From Pseudomaricurvus sp033283335 (GTDB taxonomy: Bacteria; Pseudomonadota; Gammaproteobacteria; Pseudomonadales; Cellvibrionaceae): a DNA stretch of 64,000 nucleotides. Under the pieces are notes generated by a model, which searched no databases, had not been told where the DNA came from, and saw only the letters and a list, made by a program, of their open reading frames with translations. The stretch covers positions 310,001-374,000 of the forward strand of contig JAWMQP010000001.1 in the NCBI GenBank assembly GCA_033283335.1, read 5' to 3'. Below are positions 17,722-26,310 of this stretch, in pieces (position 1 is the stretch's first letter; each line of letters starts with the position of its first letter). Both the position numbers and the translations under genes were made by a program.

Positions 17722-18684
17722 CTACAGGGCCAGGCGGGCACGGGCGTCCTGATACTGCTGCTTGAGCTGTTCGACAAACTCCGCCACCGTCTGGACCTTT
17801 TGTACGGCGCCAATGCCCTGGCCACAGCCCCAGATATCTTTCCAGGCTTTACTGGCCTGATTGCCTCCGGAGCCAAAATTCATCTTGCTGGGGTCGCTTT
17901 CGGCCAGGTTGTCTGGATCCAGGCCTGCAGCCGTGATTGACGGTTTCAGGTAATTGCCGTGTACACCGGTAAACAAGTTGGTGTAGACAATGTCATCGGC
18001 ATGACTGTCGACAATCATCTGTTTGTATTCGTCGACCGCATTGGCTTCGCGGGTTGCGATAAACGCCGAGCCCATGTAAGCCAGGTCAGCCCCCATGGCC
18101 TGTGCCGCCAGAATGGAGCTGCCACTGGCGATGCAGCCAGACAGTAACAGCGGGCCATCGAACCACTCACGAATTTCTTGTATCAGGGCAAATGGAGATT
18201 GGGTGCCGGCATGGCCGCCGGCACCTGTGGCGACAGCGATTAAGCCGTCGGCCCCTTTTTCAATAGCTTTACGCGCAAAATTGTCATTGATAATGTCGTG
18301 CAGGGTGATGCCACCGTAGGCGTGGATGGCATTGTTGACGTCTTCCCTGGCGCCAAGAGAGGTGATCACCACCGGCACCTTGTATTTGACGCACAGATCG
18401 AGGTCTTCTTGCAGCCGGTTGTTGGACTGGTGAACAATCAGGTTGACCGCATAAGGAGCAGCCGGGGAATCCGGATGCTGTTGGTTGTACTGTTCCAGAG
18501 CTTCGTTAATCTGCTGCAGCCACTGTTCAAACATGCCTTCGCCGCGGGCGTTGAGGCTGGGGAATGAGCCGACAATTCCGGCCTTACATTGTTCTATGAC
18601 CAGGTTGGGATTGGAAACGATAAACATGGGGGAGGCGACCAGTGGTAAACGTAATCGACTCGCTAGAGTGTCGGGTAAGGCCAT
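17722..18684 (-). CDS. Nitronate monooxygenase family protein
   Basis: A 320-residue FMN-dependent TIM-barrel enzyme of the nitronate monooxygenase (2-nitropropane dioxygenase) family, which oxidises alkyl nitronates such as propionate 3-nitronate. The N-terminus LPLVASPMFIVSNP and the motif ATGAGGHAGTQSPFALI, with the His used in catalysis or flavin binding, are typical, as is the flavin phosphate-binding segment LLLSGCIASG. The ATG at 18684 has an AGGA ribosome site six bases upstream; an in-frame ATG at 18699 lies before that site. The gene is monocistronic. Confidence 0.9.
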   Translation of the reverse strand: MALPDTLASRLRLPLVASPMFIVSNPNLVIEQCKAGIVGSFPSLNARGEGMFEQWLQQINEALEQYNQQHPDSPAAPYAVNLIVHQSNNRLQEDLDLCVKYKVPVVITSLGAREDVNNAIHAYGGITLHDIINDNFARKAIEKGADGLIAVATGAGGHAGTQSPFALIQEIREWFDGPLLLSGCIASGSSILAAQAMGADLAYMGSAFIATREANAVDEYKQMIVDSHADDIVYTNLFTGVHGNYLKPSITAAGLDPDNLAESDPSKMNFGSGGNQASKAWKDIWGCGQGIGAVQKVQTVAEFVEQLKQQYQDARARLAL

Positions 18685-18702
18685 GATGATTCCTATCAAC
18701 GA

Positions 18703-18735
18703 TAAAGCAATTCAACAGTAAAGCAATTCAACAGT
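18703..18735. repeat. Perfect tandem duplication, period 16
   Basis: The 16-base unit taaagcaattcaacag occurs twice in direct tandem (18703-18718, 18719-18734) just upstream of the nitronate monooxygenase start. Confidence 0.9.
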
Positions 18736-18945
18736 GATGCATTCAAGTGTGCAGTCATGTACAGGCTTTGCCAAATTTTTACAAAGACTCGAACGGCAAA
18801 GACCTTGTGTCGAGCGAGCATAGCATTGAACAAAAACGCTGCCCACTGTTACCCGGGAATTTCTACAGACCCAATAGCCGCGGAGGACTCTTTCACCAAA
18901 AGAGTGTCAATATTGACTAAATGAGCGCTTCAAAAAGAAGTGGGG

Positions 18946-19545
18946 TCAGCTGCGTTGACCAATCACCCGGGCCGGATTGCCGGCGACTTTGGTGCCGGCT
19001 GGGACATCCCGGGTAACGACACTACCCATACCAATAATGGCTTTATCACCAATGTGCACGCCATCGACGATACAGACGCTGGCGCCGACCCAGACATCTT
19101 CACCAATGACTATGCCTTTGGATGTCACCGGTTGATCTTTGATCAGCCGCTCGGCGTCCATGCCGTGATTAAAGGCAAACAGGTTGCAGTGGGCAGCTAT
19201 GCGACTGTTGTCCCCAATGCGGATACCGGCTCGGCCACCGTCCATGGTCACCGAGGTGTTGATGCTGACGCCCTGTCCCAAGCGGATCGGGCCGTGCAGG
19301 AAGCAGTCAGCGGCGATGTGACTGTGGTCATCAATTTGAATGGTACGACCAGGTTCGGCAAACAGGTTGGCTTCGGGAGCAATAAAACAGTTTGTACCAA
19401 TGATGATGGTTTCCAACTCCATCAATGACCGCTGGTGTTCTTCTTGCCAGACGTTGGCCCACTGTCGATGCTTGTCTTTCAGGGTGTAGTAAAGCCAGGG
19501 CATATAGCTTAGGCGGCGTTTGTGCTGTTCGCGGTATTTATCCAT
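18946..19545 (-). CDS. Acyltransferase of the maltose/galactoside O-acetyltransferase family
   Basis: A 199-residue left-handed beta-helix (hexapeptide-repeat) acyltransferase. The helix repeats run from about residue 60 to the end, with typical steps such as IGDNSRIAAHCNL and IGEDVWVGASVCI. The His of LFAFNHGMD is the likely catalytic base. The C-terminus VVTRDVPAGTKVAGNPARVIG is the family signature for CoA-dependent acetylation of sugars. I start it at the ATG at 19545 (MDKYREQH); upstream in-frame codons to 19608 look non-coding. The acceptor sugar is unknown and no polysaccharide genes are adjacent. Confidence 0.88.
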   Translation of the reverse strand: MDKYREQHKRRLSYMPWLYYTLKDKHRQWANVWQEEHQRSLMELETIIIGTNCFIAPEANLFAEPGRTIQIDDHSHIAADCFLHGPIRLGQGVSINTSVTMDGGRAGIRIGDNSRIAAHCNLFAFNHGMDAERLIKDQPVTSKGIVIGEDVWVGASVCIVDGVHIGDKAIIGMGSVVTRDVPAGTKVAGNPARVIGQRS

Positions 19546-19845
19546 AACTGGGCAAGTGAGTGTCTGTGGGTGGCCGGTGTCGAGTGTAACACTGACGGCG
19601 GTAAACATCAGGAAAAGAAAGCGGAGGAGGGGAGTCGTTCTGCTGAAGAGCGGTGTCCGCGAACCGACCGGATCATGGAAGTCTGCTATTGAGCTTATCT
19701 GGCATACGTATCATATGTAGATAATCGTAGCCGCCGCTTAGCAGTGAGTACTTCTAAAGCACTCTCGGGGTTGCCCCTGTTCAACTGGTCGGTAACGCGG
19801 GCACCTGCAACCAGTATAGCAGTCCCAGCATAGGGTAAAGCCCGG
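19546..19845. other. Intergenic region, nothing recognised
   Basis: About 300 bases between the acetyltransferase start and the end of the endonuclease/phosphatase-family gene. It should hold the acetyltransferase promoter, but I see no convincing elements, hairpins or small genes. Confidence 0.5.
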
Positions 19846-20646
19846 CTAAAATTCTAGCAAAAATTTTGCGTAAACCGGGTTGTGATCAGACAGAGTCGCC
19901 CAATCTTCGTGCTTAAGAACTTCACTTCTGACTAATTTCAAACCTCGAAAATAAATTCTATCCATAGCCAAGATAGGTTTCTTCGCGGGGTAGGTGTTGC
20001 GAGGCCGATTTTGATTCAAGCTGGTTGCCTCTCGCAGTCCGTGCTGACTCAGCAGGAAGCGATGAATTCGAAGATGCCAGTCATTGAAATCGCCCATCAG
20101 TATAATCGGTTCATGGCGAGGCAAACCTGCAATCCACTCGGATATTTGTCGACTTTGTTTATACTGTTCGAAGGGCATAAACCCCATGTGCACGCAGGCT
20201 ATGTTGACGAATGAGTTCAGGCCTGTTGGTTGGATTCTGGCGTGAAGCAGACCGCGCTGAGAGTATCTGGAATGAGAGATGTCAGTGTTGCGAAGTTGAA
20301 GGAACGGGTACTTTGACAACACAGCGTTACCGTGATGTCCCTGTTGGTAGATGGCGTTTTTCCCGTAGGCATAATGAGGCCATACACTGTCGGCTAAAAA
20401 CTCGAAGTGGCCTTCAGGGTGCCAGTCATTGATGCTATTGGCAAAGCCCTGATGCTCTCCTACGACTTCCTGTAAGCCAACCAGATCCACCTGAGTCGCA
20501 CGAATCGCTTGACGAATTTCTTCCAGCACATACTGTTGGTTTCGGAAGGTGAAACCTTTGTGGATGTTGTAAGTTAAGCAGGATAACTCTGTCGACGATT
20601 GAGCTGGCGATTTGTGTGGTGAATTCATAACTTGGTGGTTACTCAA
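19846..20646 (-). CDS. Endonuclease/exonuclease/phosphatase family protein (YbhP-like)
   Basis: A 266-residue protein of the EEP fold shared by DNase I, inositol phosphatases and sphingomyelinases. The metal and catalytic motifs are in place: TYNIHKG, GLQEV, GDFNDW and SDHNPV. It lies 47 bases downstream of a ClsB-type cardiolipin synthase, the same pairing as E. coli ybhP-clsB, so it may act on phospholipid head groups. It has no signal peptide in the reading used. The start could be any of three early methionines or the first ATG at 20646. Confidence 0.85.
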   Translation of the reverse strand: MSNHQVMNSPHKSPAQSSTELSCLTYNIHKGFTFRNQQYVLEEIRQAIRATQVDLVGLQEVVGEHQGFANSINDWHPEGHFEFLADSVWPHYAYGKNAIYQQGHHGNAVLSKYPFLQLRNTDISHSRYSQRGLLHARIQPTGLNSFVNIACVHMGFMPFEQYKQSRQISEWIAGLPRHEPIILMGDFNDWHLRIHRFLLSQHGLREATSLNQNRPRNTYPAKKPILAMDRIYFRGLKLVRSEVLKHEDWATLSDHNPVYAKFLLEF

Positions 20647-20693
20647 TCAAACTGATGGTGAAGCCAACATCTCGGTAAAAGCAAATGTCTCGG

Positions 20694-21887
20694 TCATAGC
20701 CAATAGCGCAAAAGTCGCGAAAACCAGCCGAGCATATTGCCCCAGCCGCTGATGTGGCGATGCTGAAAGGTTACCCGCCGCGACTGATCTTGATCCTGCA
20801 AAAACCAGGTTTCCATAAGTTGTTTGCTGTTGGCTTTTGACAATCCTATATCCAGTTCCAGGTCATGGAGAAAGCTTCGGTGGTTAAAGTTGGTGCTGCC
20901 CAGAATCACCGAGTCGTCAGCGAAAAACACCTTGGCATGCAGGACGCTGGATTGATATTCGTATATGTTGATTCCGGCCTTCAATAGATCAGTGTAGTAG
21001 GTCGCTGTTATCCGTGGGAAGAGCCGTACATCTGAACGTGAGGGTAAGATGATGCGTACGTCCACATGACGGTGAGCAGCCCGTTTTAATGCGTTAACCA
21101 CTTTGTGATTGGGGGCAAAATAGGCGCTCATAATCCAGACTCTTCGCTGGGCGTCATCTATCATTTTAATCAGCAAGCGATTTTTGTGATGCCTGGCGCC
21201 TGAACTGAAGGTGCTCCAGTAGTAAGGAAGCCGCTTTCTGGGTTTCAGGTGCTGATGTTGTTGCCAGAAGTGGTCGAAGTCATCGGCTACCTGTTGTAAA
21301 CGAGGGCCGCTGATGCACACACCAAAATCTCTCCAGCCTTCGCCTCCCTGGGTAATCGGTAAGTGCACCCTCGACAAGTTAAAACTCCCGGTCCAAAGGC
21401 GCTGGCGATCGATCAGGAACAGTTTCCGATGGTCACGACGATTGATACGACTGAGAAAATACAGGGCTTTTTCCAGGGTATAACCCTGTTTTAGAGAGTG
21501 GGAATAGAGCTGCCACTGCCAGGGGAGCGGGTGATAGACCCGTACGGGAACGCCGTGCTGCCGCAAGGTTTGAGAGTGTTTGACGCTGGAAGCATAGGAG
21601 CCAATACCATCAATCAATACCCGTATTGCAACGCCCCTGGACCTGGCCTGGATCAGGGCATTGACCACCCGTCGCCCAACGCTGTCGTCGTCAAAAATAT
21701 AGACTTCCAGGTCGATGCTGGTGTGGGCTTGATCAATGTCCTGGATCAATGCATCAAAAAAAGCATCACCCTGGTCAAAAAGGTGTTCTTCTGTCCAGCT
21801 TTCACGGGCATTGCTAGGGGCTGCCGCATTAGTAGGCACGCGGCCGACTAAGCCAGAAGCCAATTTAGCTGACGTGCGAAGGCTCAT
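20694..21887 (-). CDS. clsB: Cardiolipin synthase B-like phospholipase D protein
   Basis: A 397-residue phospholipase D-family enzyme that joins phospholipids to form cardiolipin or phosphatidylglycerol at the inner membrane. Both HKD motifs are present: HRKLFLID with the following GSFNLSR, and HAKVFFAD with GSTNFNHRS. It resembles E. coli ClsB, which also lacks N-terminal transmembrane helices. The ATG at 21887 has a GAGGTG ribosome site and overlaps the end of an upstream 87-residue gene by 23 bases, indicating translational coupling. The YbhP-like gene follows in the same operon. Confidence 0.9.
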   Translation of the reverse strand: MSLRTSAKLASGLVGRVPTNAAAPSNARESWTEEHLFDQGDAFFDALIQDIDQAHTSIDLEVYIFDDDSVGRRVVNALIQARSRGVAIRVLIDGIGSYASSVKHSQTLRQHGVPVRVYHPLPWQWQLYSHSLKQGYTLEKALYFLSRINRRDHRKLFLIDRQRLWTGSFNLSRVHLPITQGGEGWRDFGVCISGPRLQQVADDFDHFWQQHQHLKPRKRLPYYWSTFSSGARHHKNRLLIKMIDDAQRRVWIMSAYFAPNHKVVNALKRAAHRHVDVRIILPSRSDVRLFPRITATYYTDLLKAGINIYEYQSSVLHAKVFFADDSVILGSTNFNHRSFLHDLELDIGLSKANSKQLMETWFLQDQDQSRRVTFQHRHISGWGNMLGWFSRLLRYWL

Positions 21888-22128
21888 CAATAATCACCTC
21901 GCCGTCAAGGCAGGTAATTTTGATGTTATCCAGGCGCGGATGGTTTTCCGGTCGCAGGCGTTCAATAAGTTCGGTGCGGTCAAGTTGCAGGGTGCCCACA
22001 TGTAACACCCGCACTGCAACTCCAAGACACTCCTCATGCAGGAGCAGGTTGCGGAGTTGAAAGCTGTTGATTTCGTAACGTCCGCAGGGAAAGCGTTGAT
22101 GGAGTTCGACAAATTGGTCGTATTGCAT
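21865..22128 (-). CDS. Hypothetical 87-residue protein, first gene of the clsB operon
   Basis: I do not recognise this protein. It starts MQYDQFVELHQRFPCGRYEI, has no signal peptide or membrane segment, and has mixed polar and hydrophobic composition typical of a small soluble fold. Two facts support it as real: an AAGGA ribosome site about seven bases before the ATG, and a 23-base overlap with the clsB start, whose ribosome site lies inside this gene. It could be a small regulator or partner of ClsB. Not conserved in E. coli, as far as I know. Confidence 0.55.
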   Translation of the reverse strand: MQYDQFVELHQRFPCGRYEINSFQLRNLLLHEECLGVAVRVLHVGTLQLDRTELIERLRPENHPRLDNIKITCLDGEVIIDEPSHVS

Positions 22129-22308
22129 GGCCTTTCCTTGTTTTTGGATAAGCAGTCTTCTGTGGTGAGAAGACTTCCGGGTCGAGAGGTAGTTGGATCA
22201 AGAGCTTTTCTGGATTGAAACCGGTTAGCACTTGATGTCTCTTGGTTATATCATAGTGTTCTTTCTACTGAGTATTTTGATGTATTTCAAGAAACGGCTG
22301 GTTTTCTC

Positions 22309-23028
22309 ATGACGAATCCTGATTCCGGGCTGGTGCAAGCCTATCACCTGATTGAGAATAATCAGGATTTTGTGGTCGTCAACAAGTTCCCAGGGGTTAC
22401 CGTTCAGCGTGATGGCGACAGTGCCGGTCTGCTCGAACGGGTAGCCCAGGACCTCTCGCTGGCCAAACTGTTTCCCGTTCACCGTCTCGACAAGATGACC
22501 TCAGGCATGCTGATTATGGCCAGGCACGAGGAGGCTAACCGAGCCTTATCTGGCTTGTTTGCCCGGCAGCAGGTTCATAAATTTTACCTGGCCTTAAGTG
22601 ACCGCAAAGGTCGTAAAAAACAGGGGTTGATCCGGGGGGACATGGTCAAGAGCCGTGGGGGAAGCTGGAAACTGGCTTCATCCACAGACAATCCGGCTGT
22701 GACTCAGTTTTTCAGCAAGTCGGTGGTCACAGGCCGCCGAGCGTATCTGCTTAAACCCCTCACTGGCAAAACCCATCAGCTGAGGGTGGCGATGAAAGCC
22801 TTGGGGGCGCCCATTTTGGGGGATGAGCGGTACGGTGGTAATGTCAGTGATCGGGGCTATTTGCACGCCTGGCAGATCGGGTTTGAGTGGAAGGGCGAGG
22901 AGAGAATATTTTGTCAGCTGCCCCTGCAGGGGGAGTATTTTTTGGAGCCGTCATTCATTCAGGCGGTGGCGGACTGGCAAGCGCCAGCCGCCCTTGCATG
23001 GCCGGCTTATTCGTACAAGCACAAATAA
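22309..23028 (+). CDS. RluA-family pseudouridine synthase (TIGR01621 type)
   Basis: A 239-residue RNA pseudouridine synthase. The catalytic aspartate lies in PVHRLDKMTSG and the conserved Tyr/Leu region is KFYLALSDR; the KTHQLRVAMK segment is also typical. It lacks the S4 domain, as in the small RluA-like group that I recall as TIGR01621. The target RNA is unknown. The gene ends inside the 3' end of the convergent ppnP gene (22-base overlap). Confidence 0.88.
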   Translation: MTNPDSGLVQAYHLIENNQDFVVVNKFPGVTVQRDGDSAGLLERVAQDLSLAKLFPVHRLDKMTSGMLIMARHEEANRALSGLFARQQVHKFYLALSDRKGRKKQGLIRGDMVKSRGGSWKLASSTDNPAVTQFFSKSVVTGRRAYLLKPLTGKTHQLRVAMKALGAPILGDERYGGNVSDRGYLHAWQIGFEWKGEERIFCQLPLQGEYFLEPSFIQAVADWQAPAALAWPAYSYKHK

Positions 23029-23288
23029 GCGCTTTCTACGTCGGCCTTGACCTGGAAGCTCTGGTTCGCTTCAACCACGAAACTCTGGCCCTGGGTGTAG
23101 GTAGCCCACTCGTCGCTGCCGGGCAGCTTGACCGTGAGGGAGCCACTGGTTACGGTCATGGTTTCCTTCTGGCTGGTGCCGAACTCGTATTCACCTTGAG
23201 CCATCACACCGATAGTGGCGGGCAAGGTTTCAGTCTGAAACGCAATGGAGGTAACCTTGCCATCAAAATAAGAATTGGTTTTAAACAT
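23007..23288 (-). CDS. ppnP: Pyrimidine/purine nucleoside phosphorylase
   Basis: A 93-residue single-domain cupin, formerly UPF0345/YaiE, that phosphorolyses several nucleosides to base and ribose 1-phosphate. The N-terminus MFKTNSYFDGKVTSIAF, the middle GVMAQGEYEFGT and the C-terminus ADVESAYLCLY are diagnostic. The ATG at 23288 has a GAGGT ribosome site; codons further upstream to 23477 are in frame but look non-coding. Its last codons overlap the end of the convergent pseudouridine synthase gene by 22 bases, so no terminator separates them. Confidence 0.92.
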   Translation of the reverse strand: MFKTNSYFDGKVTSIAFQTETLPATIGVMAQGEYEFGTSQKETMTVTSGSLTVKLPGSDEWATYTQGQSFVVEANQSFQVKADVESAYLCLYE

Positions 23289-23376
23289 GTTGCTGACCTC
23301 TTGGTTAAGGCTGGCAATTATACGCAGGCTACAGATTACTGGCCAGACGCAAAGGATGACGAGCTGGAGTCTGTAA

Positions 23377-23988
23377 GTGATTAATATCGGCCAGGGGAGG
23401 GCTAACCGGCTGTTGCAACCGATTGCAGAGATCTTATCCGCCAGCCCTGGTATTGAGTGGAACGAATATCGGATCATTCAACAGTTGGTGGCGGAACATT
23501 GGGTGGCGGATGACTATGGCCGTACTTCAATGGGGTTGTTTCAAACACATTTTCTGGTCATGAATGCCCTTTACCAGCTGCAGAAGGACTTTTGGCGGCA
23601 AGGAAGGGGTTATCTGACGGTTTCAGCGCTGTCCATTGTCCTGCATCCGCTTGAGGATTCATCTTCCACCAGCCTGCAGGGGTTGCCAGCAGAGGGCGAG
23701 GGTGTTGGGCTGGATGCCTATTATCTGGATTGGCAACATTTCAGCGGCGCGACGGAAGAGTCCGTCGACAATATGCTCAACCAATTTTGGGAAAGGTACT
23801 TTCTGGCGGATGATCAACGCGAGGCACTGCAGCTGCTTGAGCTGGATTCTACTGTGAATTTTGCCGATATCCAGCGACGCTACCGCCAGTTAGCCATGAC
23901 CTGGCACCCGGACCGCGGCGGCAGTCACGAAAAACTGGTCAGTTTGAACCGTGCTTTTGAAACCTTGAAACGATATTACCGAACATGA
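23377..23988 (+). CDS. DNA-J related protein with C-terminal J domain
   Basis: A 203-residue protein with two parts. The N-terminal 130 residues match the 'DNA-J related' domain seen in Pseudomonas and Vibrio relatives. The C-terminal 55 residues are a J domain with the essential HPD tripeptide (AMTWHPDRGGSHEKL), which should stimulate a DnaK ATPase. The J domain at the C-terminus is unlike DnaJ itself. The start is a GTG with a GGAG site eight bases before it. The next gene starts 14 bases after the stop. Confidence 0.85.
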   Translation: MINIGQGRANRLLQPIAEILSASPGIEWNEYRIIQQLVAEHWVADDYGRTSMGLFQTHFLVMNALYQLQKDFWRQGRGYLTVSALSIVLHPLEDSSSTSLQGLPAEGEGVGLDAYYLDWQHFSGATEESVDNMLNQFWERYFLADDQREALQLLELDSTVNFADIQRRYRQLAMTWHPDRGGSHEKLVSLNRAFETLKRYYRT

Positions 23989-24002
23989 GGGCGTAGGTAA
24001 GT

Positions 24003-24767
24003 ATGGCGGTAATCTGGCGAAAACAAGTGCTGGACGGTGCACATAAAACGCTCTATGAAGTTCGACGTCACGGCCACAGTCGCCGTCTCTATACGGACGG
24101 TGTTTTTCACTCCCAATATAACCCCAATTGCCCGGTTAGCGGCTCTGTCTGGGATTTATTGCTGTTGCCTGCGTTCTTCCATTCAATGGGTTCATTGCAG
24201 CGGGTGTTGGTACTGGGCGTTGGCGGTGGCGCCGTCATCAAGCAGTTGCAATACTTTATTCGGCCATCTTTAATTGTTGGAGTAGAAATAAACCCGATTC
24301 ACTTGCAGGTAGCCCGCCAGTTTTTTTCGGTGAAAGGCAACGACATCGCGTTGATCCGCGCCGATGCGATAGAGTGGGTAAAGCACTACCGGGGACCGGC
24401 ATTTGACTTGATAATTGATGATTTGTTTTTCGAGCAAGATGGTCAGCCAGGCCGGGCAGTAGATGTGAATCGCTCATGGGCAGAGATGCTGTTGCAGTCT
24501 CTTTCACCCTCAGGTTCCATTGTTACCAATTTTGATACGCCTCAAGCAATGCATGACAGTTACTGGCTCTCTCGCCGCAATATGGCTGGCGAGCAGCTGT
24601 ATCAATTCACAACCCCGCTGTATTTAAATTCGGTACTGCTGTTGACCCGGCAGGCCACCAGCCGGTCTCAATTTCAGCAAAACCTTCGGTGCTTCAAGGA
24701 ACTGGATGGCAGGCGATCCAGCTGCAAGCTGAATTTCAGTTTGGCCGATCTGTCTCTAAACAGCTGA
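24003..24767 (+). CDS. Spermidine-synthase-like methyltransferase-fold protein
   Basis: A 254-residue Rossmann-fold protein of the spermidine synthase group. Motif I is VLVLGVGGGAVIKQL, followed by the acidic VGVEINP that binds the nucleoside, and later FDLIIDDLFFE. It lacks the N-terminal beta-domain of true SpeE and the aspartates expected for putrescine binding are not obvious, so polyamine synthesis is not assured. A small-molecule aminopropyl- or methyltransferase is the safest call. It is probably co-transcribed with the DnaJ-related gene. Confidence 0.78.
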   Translation: MAVIWRKQVLDGAHKTLYEVRRHGHSRRLYTDGVFHSQYNPNCPVSGSVWDLLLLPAFFHSMGSLQRVLVLGVGGGAVIKQLQYFIRPSLIVGVEINPIHLQVARQFFSVKGNDIALIRADAIEWVKHYRGPAFDLIIDDLFFEQDGQPGRAVDVNRSWAEMLLQSLSPSGSIVTNFDTPQAMHDSYWLSRRNMAGEQLYQFTTPLYLNSVLLLTRQATSRSQFQQNLRCFKELDGRRSSCKLNFSLADLSLNS

Positions 24768-24788
24768 GTTGACATGTCGCCGGCAATC

Positions 24789-26213
24789 TTAGCGAAATTC
24801 ATCTTCGGATAAGTGTAATGTCCTGTAGCGCCAGGCTTTGATGCCTTCAGGCCAGGCGCCGACGGTAAGTCCGGCCTTTTGTTTTAAATGCAATAGAAAT
24901 TCTTCTGCGGTTGCCAGTTGTTTCCATACGACCGGTAAAAAGGTTGCTTGATGATGGCCGGCTTGTATGCTGAGACCATCCAGCCCAGGCTGCAATTGTT
25001 TCAGCAAATCCCGTTCTGAAGAAAACTCGATAGGAACTTCAGGGGTTAATACCGCAATCTCAATGTTCAGGCCCTTGAGCTCTTCTACCTTTAAAGGGGG
25101 GTAGCGATAGTCACGAAAAGCGGCAGCGTGGGCATGTTCAATAACATCCAGGTACAGAGGCTGATAAGCTCTCAGGGCGCCCATACAGCCGCGCAATTTC
25201 CCATGGCGGTACAGACTGACGAAAGAACAATGGCGCCTTTGCAGAGAGTCTGGCACTTCATCGACTTGCAGGGCCTGCGCAGAGGATAAATGGTTTTCTA
25301 TCGACCGGCGCGCCAACTGAATCAGCATTTTCTTTTCCTCATGACTGAGGAACGGCAGTGGGTGATCCGTCGGTGTAAACGCAAATGCGCCATAGCCAAC
25401 AACCCGATCTTTGCCGCCAGCCGTATCCCCGGAATTGCAAAGTTCAACACAGGCAATATCCAGGTCGCATGCCGTTTGACTCAGCATAAAACCGTTAATG
25501 GCCCGGCAGCCACAGGCGTCGTCACCGTGTAAGTTGTGGCTGTGCTCACAAATGGCTCTGCAGGTGTTCAGGTCTTTTTGTATGGCGGTGTCGTATTCGT
25601 GGTAGTGGCTGAGATCCGAGCTGATCACAATCAATATTTCGTCGTCATTAAAATTTTGAAGGCGGTAGTTGTCCATAATCTCATCGATCAATAGGGCAAT
25701 CGATTGTGGCGCAACATCCCCAACCAGCAAGGGCAACACTTCAAAGTTCTGCAGGACCTGTTGCAGGTACGGCAACTGCACTTCAATACTGTGTTCATCT
25801 CTATGGGCACCGTCATGCTCCAAAATCAGGTCCAGCTTGAGCAGATGGCTGATCTCAAGGCTGTCGACTGTCACCATCCCCAAGGGCGTGGCGAACGAGT
25901 TGCAGGTCGGTACGGCCACTCCACGGAATGAAACGCGGTGGGCGGGGCCAAGGATGAGTACACGCTTAATGGTCTCCGGGGAGGGAATGCGAGCATAGGC
26001 ATTAGCTGCCACCCGACCCGAATAGACGTAACCCGCATGGGGTACAATCAACGCAGTGGGATTGTCGTCGTACTCCTTGAAGTCGGTCGAGCTCCTCACC
26101 TGCTGCAACATGTCTTGTAAAGAATGACTCAATAAAGCGGCTTTTTCAGGATAAAAACTACCAGCAACGGCGGCTGGCCGGGTTATGGTTTCACTTGCAG
26201 GTTGCGCTGACAT
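24789..26213 (-). CDS. AmmeMemoRadiSam protein: MEMO1-like domain fused to AMMECR1 domain
   Basis: A 474-residue two-domain fusion. Residues 1 to about 275 are a MEMO1/AmrB-type domain: VAGSFYP, IVPHAGYVYSG, LGPAHR, DEHSIEVQLPYL and VISSDLSHYH carry the conserved His and Asp of a dioxygenase-like metal site. Residues about 285-474 are an AMMECR1/AmrA domain with the diagnostic KLRGCMGAL segment. The gene is divergent from the radical SAM gene of the same system, with 97 bases between the starts, so they likely share a control region. The chemistry of the system is not established to my knowledge. Confidence 0.93.
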   Translation of the reverse strand: MSAQPASETITRPAAVAGSFYPEKAALLSHSLQDMLQQVRSSTDFKEYDDNPTALIVPHAGYVYSGRVAANAYARIPSPETIKRVLILGPAHRVSFRGVAVPTCNSFATPLGMVTVDSLEISHLLKLDLILEHDGAHRDEHSIEVQLPYLQQVLQNFEVLPLLVGDVAPQSIALLIDEIMDNYRLQNFNDDEILIVISSDLSHYHEYDTAIQKDLNTCRAICEHSHNLHGDDACGCRAINGFMLSQTACDLDIACVELCNSGDTAGGKDRVVGYGAFAFTPTDHPLPFLSHEEKKMLIQLARRSIENHLSSAQALQVDEVPDSLQRRHCSFVSLYRHGKLRGCMGALRAYQPLYLDVIEHAHAAAFRDYRYPPLKVEELKGLNIEIAVLTPEVPIEFSSERDLLKQLQPGLDGLSIQAGHHQATFLPVVWKQLATAEEFLLHLKQKAGLTVGAWPEGIKAWRYRTLHLSEDEFR

Positions 26214-26310
26214 CTTGGAACCTCAGGAATCACTTTGCTGTCTCATTTCAGTGTAATATTTATACAGTTAGTATAGAGGATGTACCGGGCTTTTCTTGTG
26301 GGTGGTTGTG

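Noticed and set aside
26240..26275. A LexA-type box between the AmmeMemoRadiSam genes
   Set aside because: The half-sites are not CTGT and ACAG at the right spacing; the dyad is imperfect.
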